Origin: Pseudolysinimonas kribbensis
GTDB lineage: Bacteria; Actinomycetota; Actinomycetes; Actinomycetales; Microbacteriaceae
Length of the DNA stretch: 64,000 nt
Reading direction: 5' to 3'
Assembly (NCBI RefSeq): GCF_030161895.1
Contig: NZ_BSVB01000001.1
Span: 310,001 to 374,000, forward strand
Shown: in pieces, positions 1-10,546 of the stretch
How the letters are laid out: every line of letters starts with the position of its first letter
How positions within the stretch are numbered: the first letter of the stretch is position 1
The notes under the pieces: model-generated
Database searches by the model: none
Seen by the model: only the letters and a program-made list of their open reading frames with translations
Told to the model about the DNA's origin: nothing
Program-made: the position numbers and the translations under genes

Positions 1-1050
<1,050 letters not shown>

Positions 1051-1246
1051 TGCGGTCTCCTTCTGCGTCGTGTGCTGCGGCCCATCGGCTGCCGTTCCTG
1101 ACCGGACCGATGAAGCAGGGTCCGAGCTCTCCCGGCAGGGCTTTCGTCGTGGACGCTACGCCCGGGGTCCGACATCGCGTCGAATCGACAGGCGGAACGG
1201 CTCACAACTCGCGTTCGAAGAACGCTGTGAAGGAGACTACGCCGAG

Positions 1247-1262
1247 TCGAACAGATCTTCGA
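1247..1262 (-). promoter_or_regulatory. LexA (SOS) box upstream of recA
   Basis: TCGAACAGATCTTCGA matches the actinobacterial/Gram-positive SOS box TCGAAC-N4-GTTCGA at 11 of 12 fixed positions. It sits about 200 nt before the recA ATG on the recA-coding side, where a LexA operator is expected. The match and position are seen; LexA binding is inferred. A second half-site-like TTCGAA lies at 1214-1219. The rest of 1051-1296 holds the recA leader and shows no gene. Confidence 0.8.
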
Positions 1263-1296
1263 GAGGTCGGCGATCCGGCGTGTCGCCGCCCGTGTC

Positions 1297-1521
1297 TCAG
1301 GCGTCCCGCGGATCCGGTCGCCCGGCCCCGTACCATCGCGCCGGCGGCACGCCCTCGGCGCGGCACAGCGCGAGCCACACGTCGCGTGCCGGCACGCCCG
1401 CGGCCAGCGCCTCGTCCGCGGTCCGGTTGCCGAGGGCGACCACGACCGTGTCGCGCAGCAGCACGGGGGCCATCCGGCCGAACTCGTCGTCGACCGCTCG
1501 GCGGAACTCGGTGAGCTTCAT
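1297..1521 (-). CDS. DUF3046 family small protein
   Basis: This 74-residue protein begins MKLTEFRRAVDDEFG and ends WYGAGRPDPRDA. It matches the DUF3046 family of very short actinobacterial proteins usually found next to recA. It is predicted soluble and helical, without signal peptide or membrane segment. The ATG at 1521 was chosen because homologues begin with M-(K/R)-L-(T/S)-E-F; a longer frame reading upstream to 1731 has no family similarity. It lies between recA and the ClgR-like regulator, all on the minus strand. Its function is unknown. The recA LexA box lies between this gene and recA, so recA can be transcribed separately. Confidence 0.85.
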   Translation of the reverse strand: MKLTEFRRAVDDEFGRMAPVLLRDTVVVALGNRTADEALAAGVPARDVWLALCRAEGVPPARWYGAGRPDPRDA

Positions 1522-1591
1522 CGCACCCATCCTCATGCACACACGAGTGCCCCGGCCGCGCGGGCCGGGGCACTCGGATGCTTCGAAAGAC

Positions 1592-1900
1592 CTAGCGGAC
1601 CGCGAGATCCGCGTCGAACTCGGCCATGAGCTCGTCGGGCAGCACGTCCGGGACGGTGCTGACGCCTTCAACCACGGCGAGACGGTCGCCCACCTCGCGC
1701 ATGATGACCGAGATCGGGGTGTCGAGCGCATCGGCCACCGATGCGAGGATCTCGGAGCTGGCCTCCTTCTGACCGCGCTCGACCTCGCTCAGATACCCGA
1801 GCGCGACGCTCGCCCTGCCGGCCACCTGACGCAAGGTCATGGCCTTCTGCAGTCGGAAATCACGGAGGACGTCGCCGATCTCCTGTCGGACCAGAACCAT
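1592..1900 (-). CDS. ClgR-like XRE-family transcriptional regulator
   Basis: This 102-residue DNA-binding protein carries a helix-turn-helix at about residues 10-65 (RQVAGRASVALGYLSEVERG). That is the signature of the actinobacterial ClgR/PopR group, which activates clp protease genes and, in some species, recA-region genes. The C-terminal part (DVLPDELMAEFDADLAVR) resembles the ClgR tail. I chose ATG 1900 because a strong ribosome site (AGAAGGAGGG) lies just upstream and homologues begin MVLVRQEIGDVLR; an upstream in-frame ATG at 1939 lacks this. The cinA-pgsA-ftsK group lies upstream on the same strand. The family is clear, but the exact regulon cannot be read here. Confidence 0.85.
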   Translation of the reverse strand: MVLVRQEIGDVLRDFRLQKAMTLRQVAGRASVALGYLSEVERGQKEASSEILASVADALDTPISVIMREVGDRLAVVEGVSTVPDVLPDELMAEFDADLAVR

Positions 1901-2026
1901 GGTGTGCCCTCCTTCTGTCGCTTCGACCGGGTTGGCCACCTTACGCCATCCGGTACACGAACTCTAAGTCGTGCGGCCTGCGGAGCCCCTGTGACGACAC
2001 GATCTGTAACGAGATCGACATCGGCG

Positions 2027-2529
2027 CTATTCCGCGCGCCCGGACCGCAGGGTATCGAGCAGCCACGACAGCGACGCCGCGACGGTGGCGGTCCGGATGA
2101 CCGCCCGATCGCCGGTGAGATGCAGCCGCCGGGCGTGCACCTCCGTGCCGAGCGCGAGACCCAGCCAGACCTCGCCGACCGGATGCCCGTCCTGCGGATC
2201 CGGTCCGGCGACGCCCGTCGTCGCGAGGCCCACGTCCGCCGCCGCACCGTCGATCGCGAGCCGCTCCCGCACCCCCGCGGCCATCTGGCGGGCGACCCCG
2301 GCATCCACCGCCCCGCGCTCGGCGAGCAGCGCGGCGTCGACACCCAGCAGCGCGTGCTTGAGCGGCGTCGCGTAGGCGACGACGCCTCCGCGCACGACCG
2401 CCGAGGCGCCCGGCACCGACACCAGCTCGGCCACGAGCAGCCCCCGGTCAGCGACTCCGCGACGGCGATGCTCTGCCCACGCCCGGCGAGCAGCTCGACG
2501 ACCTCGCGGGCGACGCTCACCGGCGTCAC
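2027..2529 (-). CDS. cinA: CinA family protein (nicotinamide-nucleotide amidohydrolase domain), frame broken once
   Basis: This is a stand-alone CinA C-terminal domain, about 167 residues, of the PncC type, which deamidates nicotinamide mononucleotide in NAD salvage. The start VTPVSVAREVVELL and the motif AESLTGG are in one frame. The rest (AELVSVPGASAVVRGGVVAY, then TTGVAGPDPQDGHPVG) is in another. The join falls at the C5 run 2441-2445; one added C restores AESLTGGLLVAELVS. The GTG start follows the pgsA stop by one base, so the two are translationally linked. Since neighbouring essential genes show the same one-base losses, I read this as a sequencing error, not a pseudogene. Confidence 0.88.
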
Positions 2530-2530
2530 G

Positions 2531-3196
2531 TCACCGACGGGCGCGCACGACGCGCGCGTACTGCCACAGGTACTCCGCGCCGCTCACGACGGTCAGCACG
2601 AGCGCCGCACCGAGCAGGATCCACACCAGCCACAGGTATCCGACGCCGACGAGGCGATCCAACGGCACGAGCGCGAGCGCGATGGCGATCGACTGCACCC
2701 AGGTCTTGATCTTGCCGAGGATGCCGGCCGGGATGACCATGTCGCGGATCACGACGAAGCGGAAGACGGTGATCCCGACCTCCCGCACGAGGATCACGAT
2801 CGTGACCCACCACCAGACCTCGCCGAGGATCGAGAGGGCGACGAGCGCGCCGCCCACGAGCACCTTGTCGGCGATCGGGTCGAGGATCTTGCCGGCGTCG
2901 GTTACGAGGTTGCGGTCGCGGGCCAGGATGCCGTCGACCGAGTCGGTGAGGATCGCCACGATGAACAGCGCGGCCGCCACCCAGCGCAGCCAGCCGTCGT
3001 GGGCGGCGTCCGCGAGCAGCAGCCAGATGAAGACGGGGGCGAGCAGGATGCGGATCACCGTGATGATGTTCGCGATGTTGCCCCAGCTCGCGGGGCTCTC
3101 GCCGCGCGACGTGACGCGTCCCCGCATGGGGTTCGGCCGGGGGCCGCGCGCCGGGTCGGGGTCGGAGCCGGGGTCCGGTTCCGGCGACAACGCCAT
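2531..3196 (-). CDS. pgsA: CDP-diacylglycerol--glycerol-3-phosphate 3-phosphatidyltransferase
   Basis: PgsA makes phosphatidylglycerophosphate from CDP-diacylglycerol and glycerol-3-phosphate, the first committed step to phosphatidylglycerol and cardiolipin, in the cytoplasmic membrane. The 221-residue protein shows the CDP-alcohol phosphatidyltransferase motif D-G-x2-A-R-x8-G-x3-D-x3-D in DGILARDRNLVTDAGKILD and the following PIAD, around residues 88-110. Several hydrophobic segments surround it. The N-terminal 25 residues are a Pro/Asp-rich extension. The ATG at 3196 has an AGGGAG ribosome site and begins three bases after the ftsK stop. The cinA GTG starts one base after this gene ends, so ftsK-pgsA-cinA form a tight unit. 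Confidence 0.95.
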   Translation of the reverse strand: MALSPEPDPGSDPDPARGPRPNPMRGRVTSRGESPASWGNIANIITVIRILLAPVFIWLLLADAAHDGWLRWVAAALFIVAILTDSVDGILARDRNLVTDAGKILDPIADKVLVGGALVALSILGEVWWWVTIVILVREVGITVFRFVVIRDMVIPAGILGKIKTWVQSIAIALALVPLDRLVGVGYLWLVWILLGAALVLTVVSGAEYLWQYARVVRARR

Positions 3197-3199
3197 GCC

Positions 3200-5893
3200 C
3201 TACTCCCTGCCGGTCAGCCCCCAGGCATCCTCGTCCGAGGGCCCCTCCTCCACAGGATAACCGTCGAACTGGGCCTCCACGGGGTCGCCGGGCGCCGTCG
3301 CCGTGGGAACGTCGCCCCGCAGCGCGCCGAGCACCGCGGGCAGCTGCTCCGGTGCCACCAGCACGTCGCGCGCCTTCGAGCCCTCCGACGGGCCGACGAT
3401 CTCGCGCGACTCGAGCAGGTCCATGAGGCGGCCCGCCTTGGCGAAGCCGACGCGCAGCTTGCGCTGCAGCATCGAGGTCGAGCCGAACTGCGTGTTGACC
3501 ACGAGCTCGGCGGCCTGCAGCAGCAGCTCGAGGTCGTCGCCGATGTCGGCGTCGATGTCGCGCTTCTCGGCCACGGCCTCGACGTCGTTGCGGTACTCGG
3601 GCCGCGCCTGCGCGGTGACGTGCTTGACGACCGCGTGGATCTCGTCCTCGGTGACCCACGCGCCCTGCACGCGGATCGACTTCGAGGCGCCCATCGGCAG
3701 GAAGAGCCCGTCGCCCTGCCCGATGAGCTTCTCGGCGCCCGCCTGGTCGAGGATCACGCGGCTGTCGGTCATGCTCGACACGGCGAAGGCCAGCCGCGAC
3801 GGCACGTTGGCCTTGATGAGGCCGGTCACCACATCCACCGACGGCCGCTGGGTGGCCAGCACCAGGTGGATGCCGGAGGCACGCGCCAGCTGCGTGATGC
3901 GCACGATCGAGTCCTCGACGTCGCGCGGGGCGACCATCATGAGGTCGGCGAGCTCGTCGACGACGACCAGCAGATAGGGGTAGGGCGCCAGCCTGCGCTC
4001 GGAGCCCTGCGGCAGCACGATCTCGTTCGCGAGCACCGCGCGGTTGAAGTCGTCGATGTGGCGGAAGCCGAACGACGCGAGGTCGTCGTACCGCATGTCC
4101 ATCTCCTTCACGACCCACTGCAGCGCTTCGGCGGCCTTCTTGGGGTTCGTGATGATGGGCGTGATGAGGTGCGGCACGCCCTGGTAGGCGGCCAGCTCGA
4201 CGCGCTTGGGGTCGACGAGCACCATGCGCACCTCGGCGGGCTTCGCGCGCATCAGAACGCTCGTGATCATCGAGTTGATGAAGCTCGACTTGCCGGAGCC
4301 GGTGGCGCCCGCGACCAGCAGGTGCGGCATCTTCGCCATGTTCGCGACGACGAAGCCGCCTTCGACGTCCTTGCCGAGCCCGATCGTGAGCGGATGCGTG
4401 CTGCGCGACGCCGCGGGCGAGCGCAGCACGTCGCCGAGCGACACGATCTCGCGGTCCTTGTTGGGGATCTCGATGCCGATCGCGCTCTTGCCCGGGATCG
4501 GCGAGAGGATCTGCACCTCGTTCGACGCGACCGCGTACGCGAGATTCTTGGCGAGGGCCGTGACCCGCTCCACCTTGACGCCGTGCCCGAGCTCGATCTC
4601 GTACCGCGTGACCGACGGGCCGCGCGAGAACCCGGTGACCTTCGCATCCACACCGAACTGCGTGAGCACGCTCGTGATCGACGCGATCGCCTCGTCGTTC
4701 GCGGGCGTGCGCGCCTTCGGCGGGGTGCCGGCCTCGAGGATCGACGCGGCGGGCAGCCGGTAGGGGCGCTTCGTCGGTGCCGTGGGAGTCGCGGCCTGGG
4801 AGACCGGGACCTCGCCCCCGGCGTCGAAGAGCGCCACCGGCCCGTCGTCGCGCAGGCCGGTCGGCGGCACGACCGGCGACTCGCCGGTGAAGCGGCGCAC
4901 GGCGTCCTCGGCCTTGGTCAGCTCGGCCAGGAGGTCGGCGTCATCGTGCGGGCGGTGCGCGACCACCTCGGTGATCTCGGTGGCGTGCTCGAGCGCGGAG
5001 TCGAAGGCGGGCTCGGCGGGCTTCTTGCCGCGACGCCACCACGGCATCGAGGCGGGGTCGTCGAGTTCGAGACCCAGGTCGGTGAGGGAGCCGAACTCCT
5101 GCTCGCCGGTCGTGCCGGCATCCGGAGTCGTCGGCGCGCGCTCGGGGAGCTGGGCGCCGAACAGGTACGCGTAGGCCTCCCGCAGCCGGTCGCCGGTGCG
5201 GTTCGGCGGGGTCTTGGTGATGATGAAGAGCGAGAGCACGCCGAACGCGCCGACGATGGGCACCGCGAGCCAGGCCGCGCCGAGCGCGACGAAGGGCTGG
5301 CCGAACACCCACCCGACGACGCCCCCGCGTGGGCGAGGGCCGGCATGCCGGCCGACGGCTGCGGGTGGTCGCTGAAGACGTGGCAGAAGGCGCTGACGCA
5401 CGCGATCAGGATGCCGAGCCCGATCCCGATGCGGGTGTTGTCATGGACGCTCGACGGATGCCGGAACAGCCACACGGCGAAGATCAGCATGATGACCGGC
5501 AGTCCGAAGGCGACCCGGCCGAGCAGTCCCCGAAGGTGTAGGCGTCGAGCGCCTGCGCGATGTCGGAGGCCGGGTTGAACCACTCCACGACGGCGCCGGC
5601 GATCGCGAGCACGACGAGGAACATCGGGAAGCCGTCGCGGCGCTCCTCCTTGGCGAGCGTCTCGCGGCCGAAGACCCGCGCCCCTCCCCCGACGATGTGG
5701 GCCAGGCCGAGCCAGGCGCCGCTCAGCAGGCCGGGGCGGTCGTCGACGAAGACCGGCTGCTTGCCCTTCGGGTAGCGCTTGGTCGGGGCGGACTTCGTGT
5801 TCTGCGCCGTGGTGCTCGCGGACTTGGCGCCGCCGCGGCTCGACGAGGGCGCGCGCGGGCGCGCGAACTCGACGACCGGGTGCTCGTGGCCAT
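3200..5893 (-). CDS. ftsK: DNA translocase FtsK/SpoIIIE, frame broken three times
   Basis: FtsK is the septal membrane-anchored ATPase that pumps chromosomal DNA during division. The corrected protein is about 898 residues: a basic Ser-rich start ([16 protein letters not shown]), four hydrophobic segments (for example [14 protein letters not shown]), a linker, then the motor with Walker A (GATGSGKS), Walker B ([14 protein letters not shown]) and a C-terminal gamma DNA-reading domain. Breaks fall at 5847-5849, 5528-5531 and 5322-5326; each needs one extra G/C. The start at 5893 is preferred because MATSTR is family-like; ATG 5915 would avoid the first break but gives an unusual N-terminus. A 126-nt divergent region separates it from tetR. 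Confidence 0.95.
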
Positions 5894-5963
5894 GGTGCGA
5901 CGGTACCCGCGGCATCCGGCGTCGCCCGGCAGGCGGCGCGGGGTGTCCGGAGACGTGCGCGCA

Positions 5964-6011
5964 TTTTCGCGTCACCATCAGTTGACACGAAAACCTACGA
6001 CGCCTTACCGT
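5964..6011 (+). promoter_or_regulatory. TetR promoter with overlapping inverted-repeat operator
   Basis: An inverted repeat spans 5964-5993: TTTTCGCGTCA, eight bases, then TGACACGAAAA (10 of 11 positions pair). It overlaps a -35 box TTGACA (5982-5987). Eighteen bases on is a -10 box TACCGT (6006-6011), and the tetR ATG follows after seven bases, so the transcript is probably leaderless. This is the layout expected of TetR autorepression. The ftsK start lies on the other side, about 70 nt from the repeat. The bases are seen; binding by the adjacent TetR protein is inferred. Confidence 0.72.
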
Positions 6012-6018
6012 GGCGTTC

Positions 6019-6605
6019 ATGACCCCCGCACCTACACGCAGGCCGCACGCGCCGGCGCGACCGAGGCGACGCGTCGCGCCATCATCGACGCGATCGTCGC
6101 GCTCGCTCACGAGCGCCTGACGCTCGAGATCACCCTCGACGACGTGGCGAGGATCGCCGGCGTCTCCGTCCGGACCGTGCTGCGGCACTTCGGCACCCGC
6201 GACAGGCTCCTGGACGAGGCCGTGCGCGTCACGGTGGCCGCCGTCGAATCCGAGCGCCGCGTCGCCGGCGACGGGGATGCGTTCGGCACGATCATCGACC
6301 ACTACGAGCTGCGCGGCGACTTCATGCGCCGGATGCTCGCCCAGGAGGACCGCGATCCGCGCATCGCGGCGTTCACCGTGCCGGGCCGCCTGCTGCACCG
6401 CCGCTGGGTGGAGGACGTCTTCGCCGACGCCCTCGAGGGTTCCGAACCCGAGCGCCGCGACGAGCTGGTCGACCTGCTGGTGGTCGCCACCGATCTGCAG
6501 ACCTGGGCGCTGCTGCGGCGCGATCGCGGGCTCGAGCGCGATGCCGTCGAGCAGCGCATGCGGACGCTCGCGGACCGCGTGCTCGCCGGGGCGGTGCGCG
6601 CATGA
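6019..6605 (+). CDS. TetR family transcriptional regulator, start frame broken
   Basis: This 195-residue repressor carries an N-terminal TetR helix-turn-helix (ITLDDVARIAGVSVRTVLRHFGTRDRLLDEAV, about residues 33-64, given here only to mark it; key core is VSVRTVLRHFGTR). The C-terminal ligand domain is helical and its ligand cannot be predicted. The body is open, but the only sensible start, ATG 6019, is one base out of frame. Adding one C to the run 6023-6027 gives MTPRTYTQAARAGATEATRR, a typical TetR opening. Its stop overlaps the ATG of the glycosyltransferase gene, so the pair is co-transcribed. It probably controls itself and that enzyme through the operator at 5964-5993. Confidence 0.88.
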
Positions 6606-7722
6606 GCGAGGTGCTCATCGCGACGCTCGACGCCGGCGGCAACCTTCCGCCCGCCCTGGCTCTCGCGCGGCTGCTCGGGGAGCGCGGCGACCACGTGCGG
6701 TTCCTGAGCTCGCCGGCCCAGCACGATGCCATCCACCGGGCCGGTCATCCCGTCCGCACCTACTCCTCGGCCGCCCCCGTCGACTCGCGGCGCACCGGAG
6801 GGCTGCCGGCGATCGCGTGGCGCCAGGTCGCCGCCTTCGCGGATCGGGGCGCCGCCGCCGACGTGATCGCGGAGGCCTCGCGCGTGCCGACCGATCTGGT
6901 GGTGATCGACTGCCTCATGGTGGCCGCCGTCCGGGATGCCGTCGCCACGGGGCTGCCGGTCGTCTCCCTCGTGCACACCATGTGGAGCTTCTTCGAGGCG
7001 ACCGTGCGCGGGCCGTTCGGCCTCCTGCTGCGCGCGCGAGGGGTCGATGCCGGTGCGGCGCTGCACGCGCCGGCGGTCAAGCTCGTGACCGCGATGCCCG
7101 AATTCGAACGCGGCACGGCGGGTGACGGCGTGCACCGGCTCGGGGCGCTCGAGGCCCGCGATGCGCGTGCCGCCGTCCCCGTGGAGGAGCGCCCCGTCGT
7201 GCTGGTGAGCCTCAGCACGACCTACCTGCCCGGGCAGGCGGGCGCCATGCAGCGCATCCTCGACGCACTGGCCCCGCTGCCGGTCGACGTCGTCGCGACG
7301 ACCGGGCCGGCCATCGATCCGGGTTCCCTGCGCGTGCCGGCCAATGCCCGGGTGGAGCGATCGCTTCCGCACGACGAGGTGCTGCGCCGCGCCTCCCTCG
7401 TCGTCGGGCACGGCGGTCACGGCACCACGGCTCGTGCGCTGGCCCACGGCGTGCCCGTGCTGGTGCTGCCGATGAACCCCTGATCGACCAGCCCTGGATC
7501 GCCCAGGCCGTCGAGCGGACGGGGGTCGGCCGGCGACTCCCGGGTCGCGCGAGCGCCGCGCGGATCCGCGCCGCGGCCGAGGCGATCCTCGGCGACGGTC
7601 CGGAGCGCGCATCCGCCCGTGCTCTCGGCGAGCGGATGCGCTCCAACGACCCCGGCGCCGCTCTCGACCGCGCGCTCGAGGCGATGGGGGTGCCGGCTAC
7701 GCCTCGATCACGACCGGAATGA
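6602..7722 (+). CDS. MGT-family UDP-glycosyltransferase, frame broken once
   Basis: This is a GT1 (MGT/macrolide-type) glycosyltransferase, corrected length 373 residues. The N-terminus MSEVLIATLDAGGNLPPALA is the acceptor-binding Rossmann start with a Gly-rich turn, and HGGHGTTARALAHGVPVLV near residue 275 is the nucleotide-sugar donor signature. The visible frame stops at 7481 right after LPMNP. Adding one C to the run 7477-7480 continues into LIDQPWIAQAVERTGVGRRL and ends at 7722, as the family requires. It starts inside the tetR stop. Characterised relatives glycosylate macrolides or other hydrophobic acceptors; here the acceptor is unknown. The gene overlaps the convergent rnj gene by 26 bases. 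Confidence 0.85.
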
Positions 7723-9378
7723 TCATCGGCCGACGGCGGTGCTGGGTGTTCACCCACCGGCCGACGGTGCGGCGCACGACCTGGCTGAAGCCGCGCTGAT
7801 CGCGGGTGCCGTTCTGCGCGGCCTCCGCGATCGCGGCCACGATCTGCGGGCGCACGTCGTCGAAGACCGACTCGTCCTCGGCGAAGCCGCGCGCCTGGAT
7901 CTCCGGCCCGACGATGACCCGCCCGGTCTGGGTGTCGATCGCGACGAAGATCGAGATGAAGCCCTCCTCGGCGAGGATGCGGCGGTCCTTGAGGTCGGCA
8001 TCCGTGATCTCGCCGACGGTGGAGCCGTCGACGTAGACGTAGCCGAGGTCGAGCTGGCCGACGATCTTCGCGACGCCGTCGACGAGGTCGACGACCGTGC
8101 CGTTCTCGCCGATCAGGGCCTGCTCCGGGGCGACGCCCGTGTCGATCGCGAGCGCGGCGCTCGCGACGAGGTGGCGTGCCTCACCGTGCACCGGGAGCAC
8201 GTTGCGGGGCTTGACGATGTTGTAGCAGTAGAGCAGCTCGCCCGCGGCCGCGTGGCCCGAGACGTGCACGCGCGCGTTGCCGCGGTGCACCACGGTCGCG
8301 CCGAGCTTGGTCAGGCCGTTGATGACCCGGTAGACGGCGTTCTCGTTGCCCGGGATGAGGCTCGAGGCCAGGATGACGGTGTCGCCGTCGCCGACCTCGA
8401 TCTGGTGATCCTGGCTCGCCATGCGTGCGAGCACCGCCATCGGCTCGCCCTGCGACCCGGTCGACATGTAGACCACCCGGTCGTCGGGCAGGTCGAGCGC
8501 GCGCTTGAGATCGACGAGCACGCCCTCCGGCACCCGCAGGTAGCCGAGGTCGGCGGCGATCGTCATGTTGCGCAGCATCGAACGGCCGACGAGCGCGACC
8601 CGGCGCCCGTTGGCGGCGGCCGCGTCCAGAACCTGCTGCACCCGGTGCACGTGGCTCGAGAAGCTCGCGACGATGACGCGGCGCTTCGCCTTCGCGATGA
8701 CGTTCTCCAGCACCGGGCCGATGTCGCGCTCGAGCGCCGTGAAGCCGGGCACGTCGGCGTTCGTCGAGTCGGGAAGGAAGATGTCCACACCCTCCTCGCC
8801 CAGCCGCGCGAAGGCGCGCAGGTCGGTGATCCGGCCGTCCAGCGGCAGCTGGTCCATCTTGAAGTCGCCGGTGTGCAGCGCCGTGCCCGCGGGCGTGCGG
8901 ATCGCGACGGCCAGGGCATCCGGGATCGAGTGGTTGACCGCGATGAACTCGAGGTCGAAGGGGCCGAGCTTCTCGCGCTGGCCCTCCTGACCGCCATCGA
9001 GTACGGCTGGATGCGGTGCTCCTTGAGCTTCGCCTCGACGAACGCGAGCGTGAGCTGCGATCCGATGAGCGGGATGTCGCGCCGCAGCTTGAGCAGGTAC
9101 GGCACGGAGCCGATGTGGTCCTCGTGCCCGTGCGTGAGCACCACGGCCACGATGTCGTCGAGCCGGCCCCGGATCGGCGCGAAGTCCGGCAGGATCAGGT
9201 CGACGCCAGGCTGGTGCTCCTCGGGGAACAGCACGCCCGCATCGACGACCAGCAGCTGGCCGTCGAACTCGTAGACCGTCATGTTGCGGCCGATCTCGCC
9301 GAGGCCGCCGAGGGGGAGGATCCGGAGCGTGCCGGGCTTCAGGGCCGGGGGCTCGATGACGGGGTTGGTGCTGTTCAT
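7697..9378 (-). CDS. rnj: Ribonuclease J, frame broken once
   Basis: RNase J is a metallo-beta-lactamase/beta-CASP nuclease with endonuclease and 5'-3' exonuclease activity in mRNA decay and rRNA maturation. The corrected protein is 560 residues. The metal motif HGHEDH follows VVLT near residue 80, TGDFKMD and the beta-CASP segment lie mid-protein, and HVSGHA is the second metal/phosphate motif. The C-terminal domain ends RRRPMIIPVVIEA. The frame changes at 8986-8987 (CC where CCC is expected), restoring MAVREGQREKLGPF. Its ATG overlaps the dapA stop (ATGA); dapA-rnj is a conserved actinobacterial pair. The other end overlaps the convergent glycosyltransferase gene. Confidence 0.95.
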
Positions 9379-10355
9379 GCGCGGGTCGTCCCTGCGATCT
9401 TGGGCAGCGCGCCGCCGGCGGCAGCGTTGCGGTCGGGTCGGAAATTGGAGAAGTCGACGCCGGCATCCGGGCCGACGAGGGCGATCTCGTCCTCGATGAG
9501 GGCGGCCTCCGACTCCTCGGGGCCGACGAGCGGCAGCCGCACGCGCGGGCTCGAGATGCGGCCCAGCCCGTGCAGGATGTACTTGGTCGCGACCGTGCCG
9601 GGCACGTGCGTCATGGTGGCCCGCACGAGCGGCTCGAGCGCCTGGTGGGCGGCGGTAGCGGTGGCGAGGTCGTTCGCGTTGACCGCGTCGACCATCCGGC
9701 GGTACGGCGCGGCCGTGATGTTGTTCGTGACGCCGATGAGCCCGACACCGCCGATCGAGAGGATCGGCAGCGCGTTGGCGTCGTCGCCGGAGAAGTACAT
9801 GAGGTCGGTCTGGTTCATGACGCGGCTGACCTCGCTGAGGTCGCCCTTCGCGTCCTTGACCGCCCGGATGTTGGGGTGCTTCGATGCCCGCAGCAGGGTC
9901 TCGTACTTGATCGGGATGCCGGTGCGCCCCGGGATGTCGTACAGGATCACGGGCAGATCGGTCGCATCGGCGATCATGCGGAAGTGCGTCAGCACGCCCG
10001 CCTGCGTGGGCTTGTTGTAGTACGGCGTCACGATCATGACGCCGTCGGCGCCGGCCTTCTCGGAGTGCCGGTAGAGCTCGATCGCGTGCGCGGTCTCGTT
10101 GCTGCCGCCGCCCGTGATGACCTTGGCCCGGCCCGCCGCCACGTCCTTCGCGACCTCGACCAGCCGCACCTTCTCCGGGTCGGTCAGGGTCGACGTCTCC
10201 CCCGTCGTGCCGGTGACGACGATGCCGTCCGCCCCCTGCCGGATGACGGAGTCGATGTGCTTCTCGACGTCGGCCCAGTCGACCTCGCCGTCGGCCGTGA
10301 AGGGGGTCACGAGCGCGACGAGCACCTGTCCGAACGGGTTCTCAGTCGTGGTCAC
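9375..10355 (-). CDS. dapA: 4-hydroxy-tetrahydrodipicolinate synthase
   Basis: DapA condenses pyruvate with aspartate semialdehyde in lysine and diaminopimelate synthesis. The 326-residue TIM barrel shows TGTTGETSTL (pyruvate site), VTPYYNKPT (catalytic Tyr), and RAVKDAKGDL carrying the Schiff-base Lys, all at family positions. GTG 10355 is chosen because homologues begin just before NPFGQVLVALVTPF. A -10-like TACCCT ends seven bases before it, suggesting a leaderless transcript. The longer frame to 10430 would run over that promoter. The C-terminus extends about 20 residues past the E. coli protein, as in other actinobacteria. rnj overlaps its stop. No frame break. Confidence 0.96.
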   Translation of the reverse strand: MTTTENPFGQVLVALVTPFTADGEVDWADVEKHIDSVIRQGADGIVVTGTTGETSTLTDPEKVRLVEVAKDVAAGRAKVITGGGSNETAHAIELYRHSEKAGADGVMIVTPYYNKPTQAGVLTHFRMIADATDLPVILYDIPGRTGIPIKYETLLRASKHPNIRAVKDAKGDLSEVSRVMNQTDLMYFSGDDANALPILSIGGVGLIGVTNNITAAPYRRMVDAVNANDLATATAAHQALEPLVRATMTHVPGTVATKYILHGLGRISSPRVRLPLVGPEESEAALIEDEIALVGPDAGVDFSNFRPDRNAAAGGALPKIAGTTRA

Positions 10356-10459
10356 GGTCCCCAGGGTATCGGGGTCGCGGACCGCCGATGTCGTGCGAGC
10401 CCGGGCGCGCGTGCGGCGTCGAACGCCCACGTGGGCGCTCGCGCAGACAGCCCGGTTCG

Positions 10460-10533
10460 TAGGGCGGGCGGGACTTGAACCCGCGACCGAAGGATTATGA
10501 GTCCTCTGCTCTAACCGGCTGAGCTACCGCCCC
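10460..10533 (-). tRNA. tRNA with CAU anticodon (elongator Met, or Ile2)
   Basis: A full cloverleaf can be drawn: acceptor GGGGCGG pairing with CCGCCCT (a G-U at the end), D arm GCTC/GAGC, anticodon arm AGGACTCATAATCCT, T arm GCGGG/CCCGC with loop TTCAAGT, discriminator A. CCA is not encoded. It is not the initiator, which has a different acceptor end and anticodon-stem GGG/CCC. CAU tRNAs of this type are either elongator Met or the lysidine-modified Ile2; the sequence alone does not settle it for me. Confidence 0.95.
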
Positions 10534-10546
10534 GTGCCGGGCCAGG

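Noticed and set aside
2441-2445. Programmed ribosomal frameshifting
   Set aside because: The same type of one-base loss occurs 48 times in unrelated genes without slippery heptamers or shared downstream structures.
1070-5578. A 1502-codon plus-strand ORF antisense to recA-ftsK
   Set aside because: Long antisense frames are expected at this GC content; its composition (His/Arg/Asp-rich) has no family likeness and it crosses several real minus-strand genes.
5891-5915. FtsK start at ATG 5915
   Set aside because: It avoids one frame break but yields an N-terminus ([13 protein letters not shown]) unlike the family; ATG 5893 with one added base gives a typical basic Ser/Arg start.
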